Assembly (NCBI GenBank): GCA_023489405.1 | Contig: JAMDCW010000013.1 | Span: 1-8,729 of the forward strand | Source: Chloroflexota bacterium | GTDB taxonomy: Bacteria > Chloroflexota > UBA4733 | Length of the DNA stretch: 8,729 bases | Reading direction: 5' to 3' | Part shown: positions 1-7,001 of the stretch, one piece after another | How the letters are laid out: each line of letters opens with the position of its first letter | Position numbering within the stretch: position 1 is the first letter of the stretch | Program-made: the position numbers and the translations under genes | Notes under the pieces: generated by a model | What the model saw: only the letters and a program-made list of their open reading frames with translations | Told to the model about the DNA's origin: nothing | Database searches by the model: none

Positions 1-2631
1 ATTACGCGGAAGAATCTCATCCTGAATGTACTTCAGTAAGAACTTTCCCTCCGCGTCATCACGACTATAGCCGAACGTCGTCTGGGTCAGGTCATTCGTC
101 CCAAAACTGAAGAACTGTGCGTGCTGCGCTATCTGACCAGCAGTCAACGCCGCCCGAGGCACCTCGATCATCGTGCCGAACTTGTAGTCGATCGACACAC
201 CTTGCTCTTTCGTCACCTGCTGGGCAACGGCTTCCAGCTCACCACGGAGCAGCTTCAGCTCGTTGTAGTGCCCCACGAGCGGAATCATGATCTTCGGCAG
301 CACCGTTATACCACGCTTCTGACAGGCAATGGCCGCTTCAATGATCGCTCGCACTTGCATGCGGGTGATAGCCGGGAACATGATTCCCAAGCGATCGCCA
401 CGCAGCCCAAGCATCGGGTTAGCCTCGCGCATGCTGGCAACTGCCTGTAGCAGGCGCTCCTTTTCTTCAAACTCCTGCCCCGTCTCTCCCTTCACACGCA
501 TCGTCGTCACTTCCACGAGCAGCTCTTCATACGAGGGCAAAAACTCGTGCAATGGGGGATCGATAAGGCGAATCACCACCGGCAGCCCATCCATCACCTC
601 GAAGATGCCAATGAAGTCACCACGCTGAAACTCGAGGAGCTGCGCCAGACTCCCGTGATAGTCTTGATACGCCTGCGACGCCGCAGCAGCCTCCTGTAAC
701 TTCTGCAGTGCCTCCTCACGCTTGGCGCGTTCAGCCCCTTCAGCCGCGGCTAACGCCTCAACCGCCGCCTTGATCTGCTCATCGAGGCGTGTCGCTTCGC
801 TGGCTGCGAGAATCATCTTTTGCACAATGGGTAAGCGCTCGGTTTCCATGAACATATGTTCGGTCCGGCAGAGACCAATGCCCTTCGCCCCAAAATCGCG
901 CGCCCGTCGCGCATCACGCGGATAGTCGCCATTAGCCCAGACACCCAACCGCTTGACTTCATCACACCAGGTCAGGAGCGTTCGAAAGTCCTCACTCAGG
1001 CTCGGTTCCAGCGTCTTAATATGCCCCTGGAAGACCTCGCCCGTACCACCATCGATGCTGATCGGCTCAAACTCCTTGATGGCAATGCCATTCCGGGTGG
1101 TAAAACGGCGGTTATCGATGTCGACACCGATGCCCTCACAACCTGCCACACAGGGCAAGCCAAGCTGCCGGGCAACGACAGCCGCGTGGCTCGTCGCCCC
1201 ACCGCGTTGCGTGAGAATGCCCTTCGCCACGAGCATTCCATGCACATCATCGGGGCTCGTCTCCGGCCGGACCAAGATAACACTCTCCCCATTCTTGCCC
1301 CGGCGCTCAGCTTCGTCAGCATCGAAGACAGCAATGCCTGTAGCCGCCCCCGGAGAAGCATTCAGCCCTTTCGCGAGCAGCCGTCCTGCTTGCGAAGCGC
1401 TCTGCTTGTCTGCCTCATCGAAGCGTGGCAGCAAAAGCTGGTTGACAGCAACAGGCTCGATCCGCTGAATCGCCTCCTCTTTGGTAATCAGTCCCTCGCG
1501 CACCATATCGACCGCACTCTTGACAGCAGCCGCTGCGGTCCGCTTGGCCGAACGGGTCTGCAGCATGTAGAGCTTGCCGCGCTCAATAGTGAACTCGAGG
1601 TCCTGAACGTCCCGATAGTGCCGTTCCATCTGGCCGGCAATCCTGACGAACTCGTTATAGACCTCTGGCGCTTCCTGCTGGAGACGCTCGATCTCACTCG
1701 GCGTACGAATCCCGGCAACAACGTCTTCCCCCTGCGCATTCAGGAGATACTCACCATAGAGACGCCGCTCGCCCGTAGATGGATCACGGGTAAACGCTAC
1801 TCCTGTCCCTGAATCATTACCCGCATTGCCAAAGACCATCGTCTGGACATTGACGGCCGTACCCAGATCATGCGGAATGCCTTGACTATTCCGGTAATCG
1901 ATTGCCCGCTTGTTATTCCAGCTCTGAAAAACCGCCTCGATAGCGAGTCGTAGCTGCTCATCGGGAACTGCCGGGAAATCTTTCCCGTACTCTTTCCGTA
2001 CGATCGCCTTGTACTCTTCAACGAGCTCTTTCAATGCCGGCGCCGTGAGATCGGCATCAGTCTTTGCACCCGTAGCCTCACGCTTCGCGGCAAGCGCATG
2101 CTCAAAGAGATCGATATCGATCTGGAGCACGACCTTGCTGAACATCTGGATGAAACGTCGATAAGAATCATACGCAAAGCGCTCATCACCAGTAAGCTTG
2201 GCAAATCCCTTGACAGCCTCATCATTCAAACCGAGATTCAGGACGGTATCCATCATTCCGGGCATAGAAAACTTAGCGCCCGACCGCACCGATACCAATA
2301 GCGGATTCTCAGAGCTCCCAAACTTTTTCTCAGTACGCTCTTCAACACGCTGCAGCGCCGCTAGCGCCTGTTCCCACATCCCCTCAGGGAACTTTCGCCC
2401 GGAAGCGTAGAAGGCATTGCAGGCTTCCGTGGTAATCGTAAACCCCGGTGGCACCGGCAGACCCGCTCGCGTCATTTCCGCGCAGCCGGCGCCCTTGCCC
2501 CCCAATAGGTCACGCATGGATGCATTCCCTTCTTCAAAGAGGTACACCCACTTGTGTGTCGTAGTTGTTGAACCACTCGAGCGGTCAATGGCAGATTGAA
2601 CCACGGTACTTCGCCCTTCTCCAGCAGACAT
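1..2631 (-). CDS. ppdK: Pyruvate,phosphate dikinase, C-terminus cut by the window edge
   Basis: This enzyme interconverts ATP + phosphate + pyruvate and AMP + pyrophosphate + PEP in the cytoplasm. The 877 visible codons are open throughout and follow the Clostridium symbiosum enzyme. The N-terminal ATP-grasp region has K46 in GGKG, R116 in SVRSGA and R360 in LQTRSAKR. The swivelling domain carries the phosphohistidine H482 in GGATSHAAVVAR, and the PEP/pyruvate TIM barrel has R589 in RTEHMF, R688 before DPPLHEF, E823 in GTMIEVPRAA and N846 in FSFGTNDLTQ. Judging by remembered C. symbiosum numbering, the full protein is about 950 residues. The missing 75 or so include the catalytic Cys motif (CGICGEHGG-type). 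Residues about 610-655 are an Ala/Glu/Lys-rich insertion absent from C. symbiosum. The ATG at 2631 lacks a clear ribosome site. GTG at codon 10, preceded by GGAGAAGGG, is an alternative start and also lies before the conserved KWVYLFEEG. Identity is near certain; the exact start is not. Confidence 0.97.
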   Translation of the reverse strand, partial: MSAGEGRSTVVQSAIDRSSGSTTTTHKWVYLFEEGNASMRDLLGGKGAGCAEMTRAGLPVPPGFTITTEACNAFYASGRKFPEGMWEQALAALQRVEERTEKKFGSSENPLLVSVRSGAKFSMPGMMDTVLNLGLNDEAVKGFAKLTGDERFAYDSYRRFIQMFSKVVLQIDIDLFEHALAAKREATGAKTDADLTAPALKELVEEYKAIVRKEYGKDFPAVPDEQLRLAIEAVFQSWNNKRAIDYRNSQGIPHDLGTAVNVQTMVFGNAGNDSGTGVAFTRDPSTGERRLYGEYLLNAQGEDVVAGIRTPSEIERLQQEAPEVYNEFVRIAGQMERHYRDVQDLEFTIERGKLYMLQTRSAKRTAAAAVKSAVDMVREGLITKEEAIQRIEPVAVNQLLLPRFDEADKQSASQAGRLLAKGLNASPGAATGIAVFDADEAERRGKNGESVILVRPETSPDDVHGMLVAKGILTQRGGATSHAAVVARQLGLPCVAGCEGIGVDIDNRRFTTRNGIAIKEFEPISIDGGTGEVFQGHIKTLEPSLSEDFRTLLTWCDEVKRLGVWANGDYPRDARRARDFGAKGIGLCRTEHMFMETERLPIVQKMILAASEATRLDEQIKAAVEALAAAEGAERAKREEALQKLQEAAAASQAYQDYHGSLAQLLEFQRGDFIGIFEVMDGLPVVIRLIDPPLHEFLPSYEELLVEVTTMRVKGETGQEFEEKERLLQAVASMREANPMLGLRGDRLGIMFPAITRMQVRAIIEAAIACQKRGITVLPKIMIPLVGHYNELKLLRGELEAVAQQVTKEQGVSIDYKFGTMIEVPRAALTAGQIAQHAQFFSFGTNDLTQTTFGYSRDDAEGKFLLKYIQDEILPRN

Positions 2632-2673
2632 ACTGAGAACACGGCCCAGACGCCGTTACCTCTTTCTGACCCC

Positions 2674-2702
2674 AGTATACAAGCTTCATTGACGTCTTCA
2701 GA
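2674..2702 (-). promoter_or_regulatory. Possible promoter upstream of ppdK
   Basis: On the minus strand a -10-like TATACT (2674-2679) lies 17 bp downstream of a poor -35 match, TCTGAA (2697-2702). Transcription would start about 35 nt before the ATG at 2631. The -10 matches 5 of 6 consensus bases and the -35 is weak. The 101-bp gap after the kinase gene leaves room for a separate promoter. This is a motif match only. Confidence 0.3.
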
Positions 2703-2732
2703 AATCACCGGGTAGGAGATCCGCATCTGGCC

Positions 2733-4259
2733 TCACTGCTCCCCGCTCATACCAGCGAGTCGATGATTGATCTCCGCCAGTGCTGTATAGAGTTCCCGAT
2801 GTAAAGGATAGAGATGATCATAGACGTGTGCTAGCGTTGGATCAGGAAAGATGACGGTTTCATCCAGGTGAAGAGATTGTACAGCGGTATCGGCATCCTC
2901 AAACATCCCCACACCTATGCCACCAAGAAGAGCCGCGCCCAGTGCTACAGCCTCTGTGACCTGCGGCAGCCGCAATTGCTTCTGGATCGCAGCCGCCTTG
3001 ATCTCCATCCACAGCCGGGAACGAGTCGCACCGCCAATGACCATCAGCTCCGGTATCGATGCTCCCAACGCTTGTTCAAGAACCTCCAGAGCGCTCCTCA
3101 ACCATAACCCCAGCGCCTCCAGCGCCGCTCGCAAGAAGTGGCCGCGACCGTGCCCATCAACAAGTCCAACAAACGCCGCCCGCGACTGGAGGTCATGTTC
3201 GGGAAGCCGGCTTCCCCGCAAATGCGGCAAACACAACAACCCCTGGCAACCAGGCGGAACCGCCAGCGCCTCCTCAAAGGCAAGCCCATATGGCCTCGAT
3301 CCCACATCAGGGTACAGTAGGTCGAGCAGCCAGTTGATGAGTCCTCCTGCACCGTGCTGGCCGGCCACCACCACAAACGAATCCGGAATCACGTGACGGT
3401 ACGTCGAGTATCCAGCGTGCATGAGCGCCGGACTCGGATTGAAGGTGTGCGTAGTGAGCATTACTCCTTCAGCAGTTCCCACGGAGTTCAAAACGACACC
3501 AGGGCGCGCCGCTCCCACAGCGAGACAACCCACCAAGTGATCGTGCCCGCCTAAAACAACCGGCAGCCCCACCGGCAATCCCGTCTGCCGTGCAGCCTCA
3601 CCGGTGATAGAGCCAGCGACACTGCCACTAGGCTGAACCGCCGGTAGCAGCGTTTCTTTCACTTCCAGCGCTGTCAGCAGCTCGGGCGACCACCGGGCAG
3701 TCCGCTGATCGAATAGCAACGTCCGGCTGGCAATAGAGAAGTCAGTAACATAGGCTCCTGTCAGACGGTGGATGATGTAGTCTGGGATGGAGAGCCAGCG
3801 AGCAGTCTTCTGCCATACGAGAGGCTCATGCTCGCGAAGCCACTGGATCTTCAAGGCGCCATACATATGGTGGAGTAGCTGGCCGGTAATCTGAAAGAGC
3901 TGCTCACGCCCCACGCGTTCTTCCCACCACGGCAAATATGACTGTGTGCGCCGATCGAACCACGTAATAGCGGGATAGAGCGGCATTCCATCAGTATCGA
4001 CAGGAAGCCCCGATTCTCCCATCGAAGCAATAGCAAGGGCCTCAACATGAGGATCCTCACAGTTACGCAGACAGCTATCAAGTGTCCGGCAAACACCATG
4101 CCAGAGCGCTTCAGGATCGAACGTGCTCGTACCATCGCCATGCTGCTGCAGCGGCGTCGGGTGTTGACCGGTGCTGACGGCAGCCTTATGCTCGGCATCG
4201 AGAGCTAGGGCCTTCAGCGAAGTCGTTCCAAGATCGAGCCCGAGTAATACGCGCACCAT
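2733..4259 (-). CDS. FGGY-family carbohydrate kinase (xylulokinase-like)
   Basis: This is a cytoplasmic ATP-dependent kinase of the FGGY family, which phosphorylates sugars or polyols such as xylulose, gluconate, fuculose or glycerol. The 508-residue length is normal for the family. The N-terminal domain opens with the phosphate-binding motif GLDLGTTSLKALALD (residues 7-21, D9) and has a sugar-site segment ITWFDRR at 98-104. The C-terminal domain contains GGHDH at 238-242, where D240 is the expected catalytic base. It also contains the adenosine-binding GGATRSRLW at 409-417 and a typical AVALGAALLGGIGVG helix at 438-452. The substrate cannot be decided from these motifs; xylulokinase-like is the safest wording. 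The ATG lies 8 bp after the stop of the DUF72 gene, so the two are probably co-transcribed and translationally coupled. A GGGGG run just before the ATG is the only ribosome-site candidate. The gene is intact, with the key residues present. Confidence 0.93.
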   Translation of the reverse strand: MVRVLLGLDLGTTSLKALALDAEHKAAVSTGQHPTPLQQHGDGTSTFDPEALWHGVCRTLDSCLRNCEDPHVEALAIASMGESGLPVDTDGMPLYPAITWFDRRTQSYLPWWEERVGREQLFQITGQLLHHMYGALKIQWLREHEPLVWQKTARWLSIPDYIIHRLTGAYVTDFSIASRTLLFDQRTARWSPELLTALEVKETLLPAVQPSGSVAGSITGEAARQTGLPVGLPVVLGGHDHLVGCLAVGAARPGVVLNSVGTAEGVMLTTHTFNPSPALMHAGYSTYRHVIPDSFVVVAGQHGAGGLINWLLDLLYPDVGSRPYGLAFEEALAVPPGCQGLLCLPHLRGSRLPEHDLQSRAAFVGLVDGHGRGHFLRAALEALGLWLRSALEVLEQALGASIPELMVIGGATRSRLWMEIKAAAIQKQLRLPQVTEAVALGAALLGGIGVGMFEDADTAVQSLHLDETVIFPDPTLAHVYDHLYPLHRELYTALAEINHRLAGMSGEQ

Positions 4260-4267
4260 CGCCCCCG

Positions 4268-5188
4268 TCAGTCAATCAACGGACTATTAGCCCATGTCGA
4301 TGGCCGTGCCCCTCCACCCTGATAGCCGATCACTTCGGCTACGCCAGGAGGGGGATCCGGAACGGGTAGTTTGAGAAGGTGAGCCAGATTGAACGCATTC
4401 ACGACGGCATAATTCGCATGGTTGTTGTTGAAGAGGGCGTGCACTTCACGAACATCGTGAGCCACTTGGTCGATCGGCGTAATCCACTCGCGAAGCTCCT
4501 CCGGTGAGTACAAATAGTTGAAGCGGTCTCCCGGAGACGCTTTCCCTTTCAGATACCACGTGGCACGATTCCGCCCATGGAAGCGGAAAACCGCGAGATC
4601 TTCCGCTGTCACACTGATAAATGGCGGCGCACACGCCTCTCCAATCTGGGGCTCATCAACGATCACGTAGCTATACTCCAGTTCACGGAGCAGCTCTTGC
4701 ACTTCTACCCATACGTCAGGGCTATACCAGCTCCGATGCCGGAACTCGATAGTTATTCGATCTTGCGGGTAAAACTCCCGTAAGCGCATGAGGTATGCTC
4801 GCTGTGTTTCCCCCCACACAAACCACGGCGCAAACTGAAACATCACCGCTCCTAGTTTATTGGCCTCGCGCAACGGCTGGAGTGACTCCCGGAACTGTGC
4901 ATGCGTTTCCGCTCGCGGCAACATCTGCTGGCGATCGCTCGAGCGGTGATGCCACGTCAGCTCACCATACGCCTTGACATTGAAAACGAAATCATCCGGC
5001 GACGCTGACGCCCACCGCCTGAAATTGCGCACCGGTTGCAAATGGTAGTACGTCGAATCGATTTCCACAACCGAGAAGAACTGCGCGTAATAACCTAGCT
5101 GTTCGCCGCGACGCTCCCTCTTCTCGAGTGCTAAAGGATAGAACGGATGATGATCCGTCCAGCTACAGGTGCCAATTCGAATCACCAC
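4268..5188 (-). CDS. DUF72 (YecE-like) family protein
   Basis: This 306-residue protein belongs to the DUF72/YecE family, a TIM-barrel fold resembling endonuclease IV and sugar isomerases. Its biochemical role is not established. Family landmarks are the opening strand IGTCSW (5-10) and EIDSTYYHL (42-50), which is followed by the FVFNVKAY strand with THH-like residues near 79-81 (WHHR). Next come GAVMFQFAPWF (113-123), IEFRHRSW (147-154) and VFRFHGRN (200-207), then a late FNNNHANYAVVNA (253-265) that corresponds to the family FNNH segment. The start is GTG-GTG at 5188/5185. An in-frame stop 21 bp upstream rules out a long extension. The nearest purine-rich site, GAGAGG, is 14 nt upstream, which is rather far. 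The gene is followed after 8 bp by the FGGY kinase, which hints at a role in sugar metabolism, but the family is widespread and the link is inference. Family assignment is firm; function is unknown. Confidence 0.93.
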   Translation of the reverse strand: MVIRIGTCSWTDHHPFYPLALEKRERRGEQLGYYAQFFSVVEIDSTYYHLQPVRNFRRWASASPDDFVFNVKAYGELTWHHRSSDRQQMLPRAETHAQFRESLQPLREANKLGAVMFQFAPWFVWGETQRAYLMRLREFYPQDRITIEFRHRSWYSPDVWVEVQELLRELEYSYVIVDEPQIGEACAPPFISVTAEDLAVFRFHGRNRATWYLKGKASPGDRFNYLYSPEELREWITPIDQVAHDVREVHALFNNNHANYAVVNAFNLAHLLKLPVPDPPPGVAEVIGYQGGGARPSTWANSPLID

Positions 5189-5225
5189 ACTATACGAACG
5201 AGCCTCTCAATCTCACTCACGGCAA

Positions 5226-5253
5226 ATACTACACTCCAATATTGCCGGAACAA
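5226..5253 (-). promoter_or_regulatory. Weak candidate promoter for the DUF72-kinase pair
   Basis: TTGTTC (5248-5253) and TAGTAT (5226-5231) are separated by 16 bp on the minus strand, 38 bp before the GTG start. They match the sigma-70 consensus at 3 of 6 and 4 of 6 bases. The 161-bp gap between the small upstream gene and DUF72 makes a promoter here plausible, but the match is poor. Confidence 0.2.
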
Positions 5254-5278
5254 CAAACCCCATCTGAAGCCACCAGGC

Positions 5279-5326
5279 AAAAAACCATCGATCAATGTAC
5301 GGCGTGATCTAGCTCAGCTCAGATCA
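5279..5326 (-). other. Imperfect palindrome plus T-run after the small gene
   Basis: TGATCT (5305-5310) pairs with AGATCA (5321-5326) around a 10-nt loop containing two AGCT copies. About 20 nt downstream on the minus strand is a run of six T (5279-5284). The stem is short and the T-run is detached, so this would be a poor intrinsic terminator. It could equally be an operator for the following DUF72 gene. It lies just after the stop of the 158-residue protein, where a transcript end would be expected. Confidence 0.2.
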
Positions 5327-5349
5327 ATACGAGCCGTTCGAGACCGCAC

Positions 5350-5826
5350 CTAGCCCAATTTCCTCCGGTCATGTTCGATCTTGCGCTCATGCTCCACATG
5401 GCGTTCCAAGGCCGCCACTTCGTTCGCAAAGTCGACACAGCGCTGCGCTATCGTCGGTGAGCTGGAATCGTTCGGATCGAAAGGAAGCTGGCAAAACGGA
5501 TCATTCGCCGCTAAAGCCGCAAGATCCTGAAGGATCCCCCCAATCATCTTCGCCGTATATTCTGCATGTCGGTTTCTCACAGCGACACGATCAGTGCCGA
5601 GGCGCTCCCCAATTGCCGTCACCTCGTCACGGAGTTTGACCCGCTGGGCCAGTGGAATGCCTACGAGCGAGCCACTCGGTCCTCCCTTATTCACCTCATC
5701 CACAAGGTCTTGCAACGTCTTCCAAGCCAGCTCAACGGCATCGATCGTCTCTGGCTCGGGACGTTTCGGTTGCTTCACCGTACTCGTACTGTCACCACTA
5801 CCACGGAGTTTGCGCAAGAAGCCCAT
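5350..5826 (-). CDS. Hypothetical 158-residue soluble protein
   Basis: I do not recognise a family. The start chosen is ATG at 5826 (MGFLRKLRGS). It follows a strong AGGGGGAG Shine-Dalgarno with a 6-nt spacer, and a good promoter lies inside the extra 20 codons of a longer ORF beginning at 5886. The first 25 residues are basic and low-complexity (FLRKLRGSGDSTSTVKQPKR region), with no hydrophobic signal or membrane segment. Residues about 28-45 and 60-110 look helical (VELAWKTLQDLVDEV; QRVKLRDEVTAIGERLG). A Pro/Ser/Asp-rich turn spans 110-125. The C-terminal helix (about 128-156) is highly charged, with alternating Glu, His, Arg and Lys, and could form a coiled coil. Two cysteines, near 112 and 130, are visible. 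Codon use and composition resemble the neighbours, so I see no sign of transfer. It is most likely a small cytoplasmic helical protein; I make no functional claim. Confidence 0.75.
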   Translation of the reverse strand: MGFLRKLRGSGDSTSTVKQPKRPEPETIDAVELAWKTLQDLVDEVNKGGPSGSLVGIPLAQRVKLRDEVTAIGERLGTDRVAVRNRHAEYTAKMIGGILQDLAALAANDPFCQLPFDPNDSSSPTIAQRCVDFANEVAALERHVEHERKIEHDRRKLG

Positions 5827-5832
5827 AGCTTT

Positions 5833-5840
5833 CTCCCCCT
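5833..5840 (-). promoter_or_regulatory. Ribosome binding site that sets the start of the 158-residue protein
   Basis: AGGGGGAG ends 6 nt before the ATG at 5826. The in-frame upstream start at 5886 has no comparable site, so this sequence decides in favour of the shorter protein. Confidence 0.7.
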
Positions 5841-5865
5841 TTGAAGCGGACTGCTGATCTCCATC

Positions 5866-5894
5866 ATTGTAGACAACACTCAGCACATCTGCAA
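5866..5894 (-). promoter_or_regulatory. Sigma-70-like promoter for the 158-residue protein
   Basis: TTGCAG (5889-5894) is followed after exactly 17 bp by TACAAT (5866-5871) on the minus strand. The -10 box matches 5 of 6 consensus bases and the -35 box 3 of 6. Transcription would begin near 5859, about 33 nt before the ATG at 5826 and downstream of the alternative start at 5886. This is the best-looking promoter in the window and suggests the gene can be expressed independently of the upstream oxidoreductase. Confidence 0.45.
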
Positions 5895-5939
5895 GACAGC
5901 CAGCATCAAAACGACAGTCCCCAGGTTAGAAGAAACCCG

Positions 5940-6941
5940 CTATGGGAGCGGCACTTCCCTCAGCTCTCGTGAAGAACGTTCCAGAGCAGACATCGCTGCG
6001 ACAATTTCCCGACCATATGTCCCCGGAATCGGTACCGGCCGGCGCTCTCGAAGACACGCAACAAGATCCTGTAGTTCCCCCGTTATCCCCTTGCTTCCCG
6101 AAGCCTGGGGAGACACCGCTTCAAAAGCGCCGTTGCGATTGATCCACAGTCCAGGCACTGGTGGATACGACGCTACCCGTAGCTGACCGCGTGTGCCAAT
6201 GACATCATGCACATAGGTCTCGACACCCTCTTCGTAAGCAACGTGAGCAATTGCAGCAACACGCCCATTCCTAAAACGAATGATTCCCGCAAAGCTGTCA
6301 TCCGCCTTGACACGATCCCCAAAAACATCATTGCCGGCATGCCCGGAAACAGACAAGATGGGCGAATTTGCAAACCAGCGGCATACATCGATCACGTGCG
6401 CGCCGTTCATCTGCAACATGCCTCCACCTTTACTGCGATCCATCCCCCAGGGAGGCCGGGAAGCAAGTCCTAACGGCTTATACCAGTTCACAGTCTGAAA
6501 AACAACGTCTCCGATCGCCCCTTCCTCGATAAGCTGATGGGCAGTCTGATTAAAGGGGTTGTAATGCTGGCTGTGCGCCACCATCAGGGTCGTGCCAGCA
6601 GCCTCAACAGCGGCATTGATCCGGTCACACTCCTCAGGTTCCATGGCGAGAGGCTTCTCAATGAGCAGGTGCTTTCCTGCTTGCGCAGCTTCGATAGCCA
6701 CGCGCTCATGCAGCCAGTGTGGTAGGGCAATGGCCACAATGTGCACATCGGAACGCCGCAATAGATCGTGGTAGTCCTCAACAATCAGGCAGTCGAACTG
6801 TTTAGCAGCCTCTTCACGGCGGCCAACTGACACTTCTGCAAGACCCACCAGCCGCGCTCCATAGGTTTGTTGTGCGGCGCGAATATGCGCACCGCCGGCA
6901 CGTCCATAGCCGATAACGGCAACCCCATACTCTTCACTCAT
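5940..6941 (-). CDS. Gfo/Idh/MocA-family NAD(P)-dependent oxidoreductase
   Basis: This is a cytoplasmic dehydrogenase of the glucose-fructose oxidoreductase / inositol dehydrogenase / MocA family, which acts on sugars, polyols or their derivatives with NAD(P). The 333-residue length is typical. The N-terminal Rossmann fold has VAVIGYGRAGGAH (7-19, glycines 11, 13 and 16). The hallmark EKP motif (95-97, catalytic K96) follows ALPHWLH (72-78). The C-terminal domain has GGGMLQMNGAHVID at 172-185 with the conserved H182. The usual Asp four residues before that His is Met178 here, which occurs in some subfamilies but departs from the inositol dehydrogenase active site. The ATG is preceded by AAGGAG with a 5-nt spacer. 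The gene starts 60 bp after the GT9 gene stop and may be co-transcribed with it. The substrate is not predictable; a role in nucleotide-sugar or glycan precursor metabolism alongside the glycosyltransferase is an inference. Confidence 0.93.
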   Translation of the reverse strand: MSEEYGVAVIGYGRAGGAHIRAAQQTYGARLVGLAEVSVGRREEAAKQFDCLIVEDYHDLLRRSDVHIVAIALPHWLHERVAIEAAQAGKHLLIEKPLAMEPEECDRINAAVEAAGTTLMVAHSQHYNPFNQTAHQLIEEGAIGDVVFQTVNWYKPLGLASRPPWGMDRSKGGGMLQMNGAHVIDVCRWFANSPILSVSGHAGNDVFGDRVKADDSFAGIIRFRNGRVAAIAHVAYEEGVETYVHDVIGTRGQLRVASYPPVPGLWINRNGAFEAVSPQASGSKGITGELQDLVACLRERRPVPIPGTYGREIVAAMSALERSSRELREVPLP

Positions 6942-7001
6942 GCCGTCTCCTTGCCCCTCCTATCTCGCCACCAGCCTTCTACCAAGATAGCTGTCGCGAG
7001 T

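Noticed and set aside
856..1812. A 318-codon open frame on the plus strand
   Set aside because: It is antisense to the ppdK coding sequence, which is open for 877 codons with all family motifs. The plus-strand translation shows no recognisable domain and is a composition shadow.
1..2631. ppdK as a broken gene made of several short minus-strand pieces
   Set aside because: Reading codon by codon from 2631 to 1 gives one uninterrupted frame. The shorter minus-strand frames at 996-1361, 1488-1739, 1797-2021 and 2031-2225 are out of phase with it.
2472..2726. An 84-codon minus-strand frame over the ppdK start region
   Set aside because: It overlaps the first codons of ppdK in another frame and its translation has no protein-like motif. 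The ppdK frame carries the conserved KWVYLFEEG and GGKG.
5826..5886. The 20-codon upstream extension of the 158-residue protein
   Set aside because: The best promoter (-10 at 5866-5871) lies inside it, so a transcript from there would not contain the upstream start. The strong ribosome site serves the ATG at 5826.
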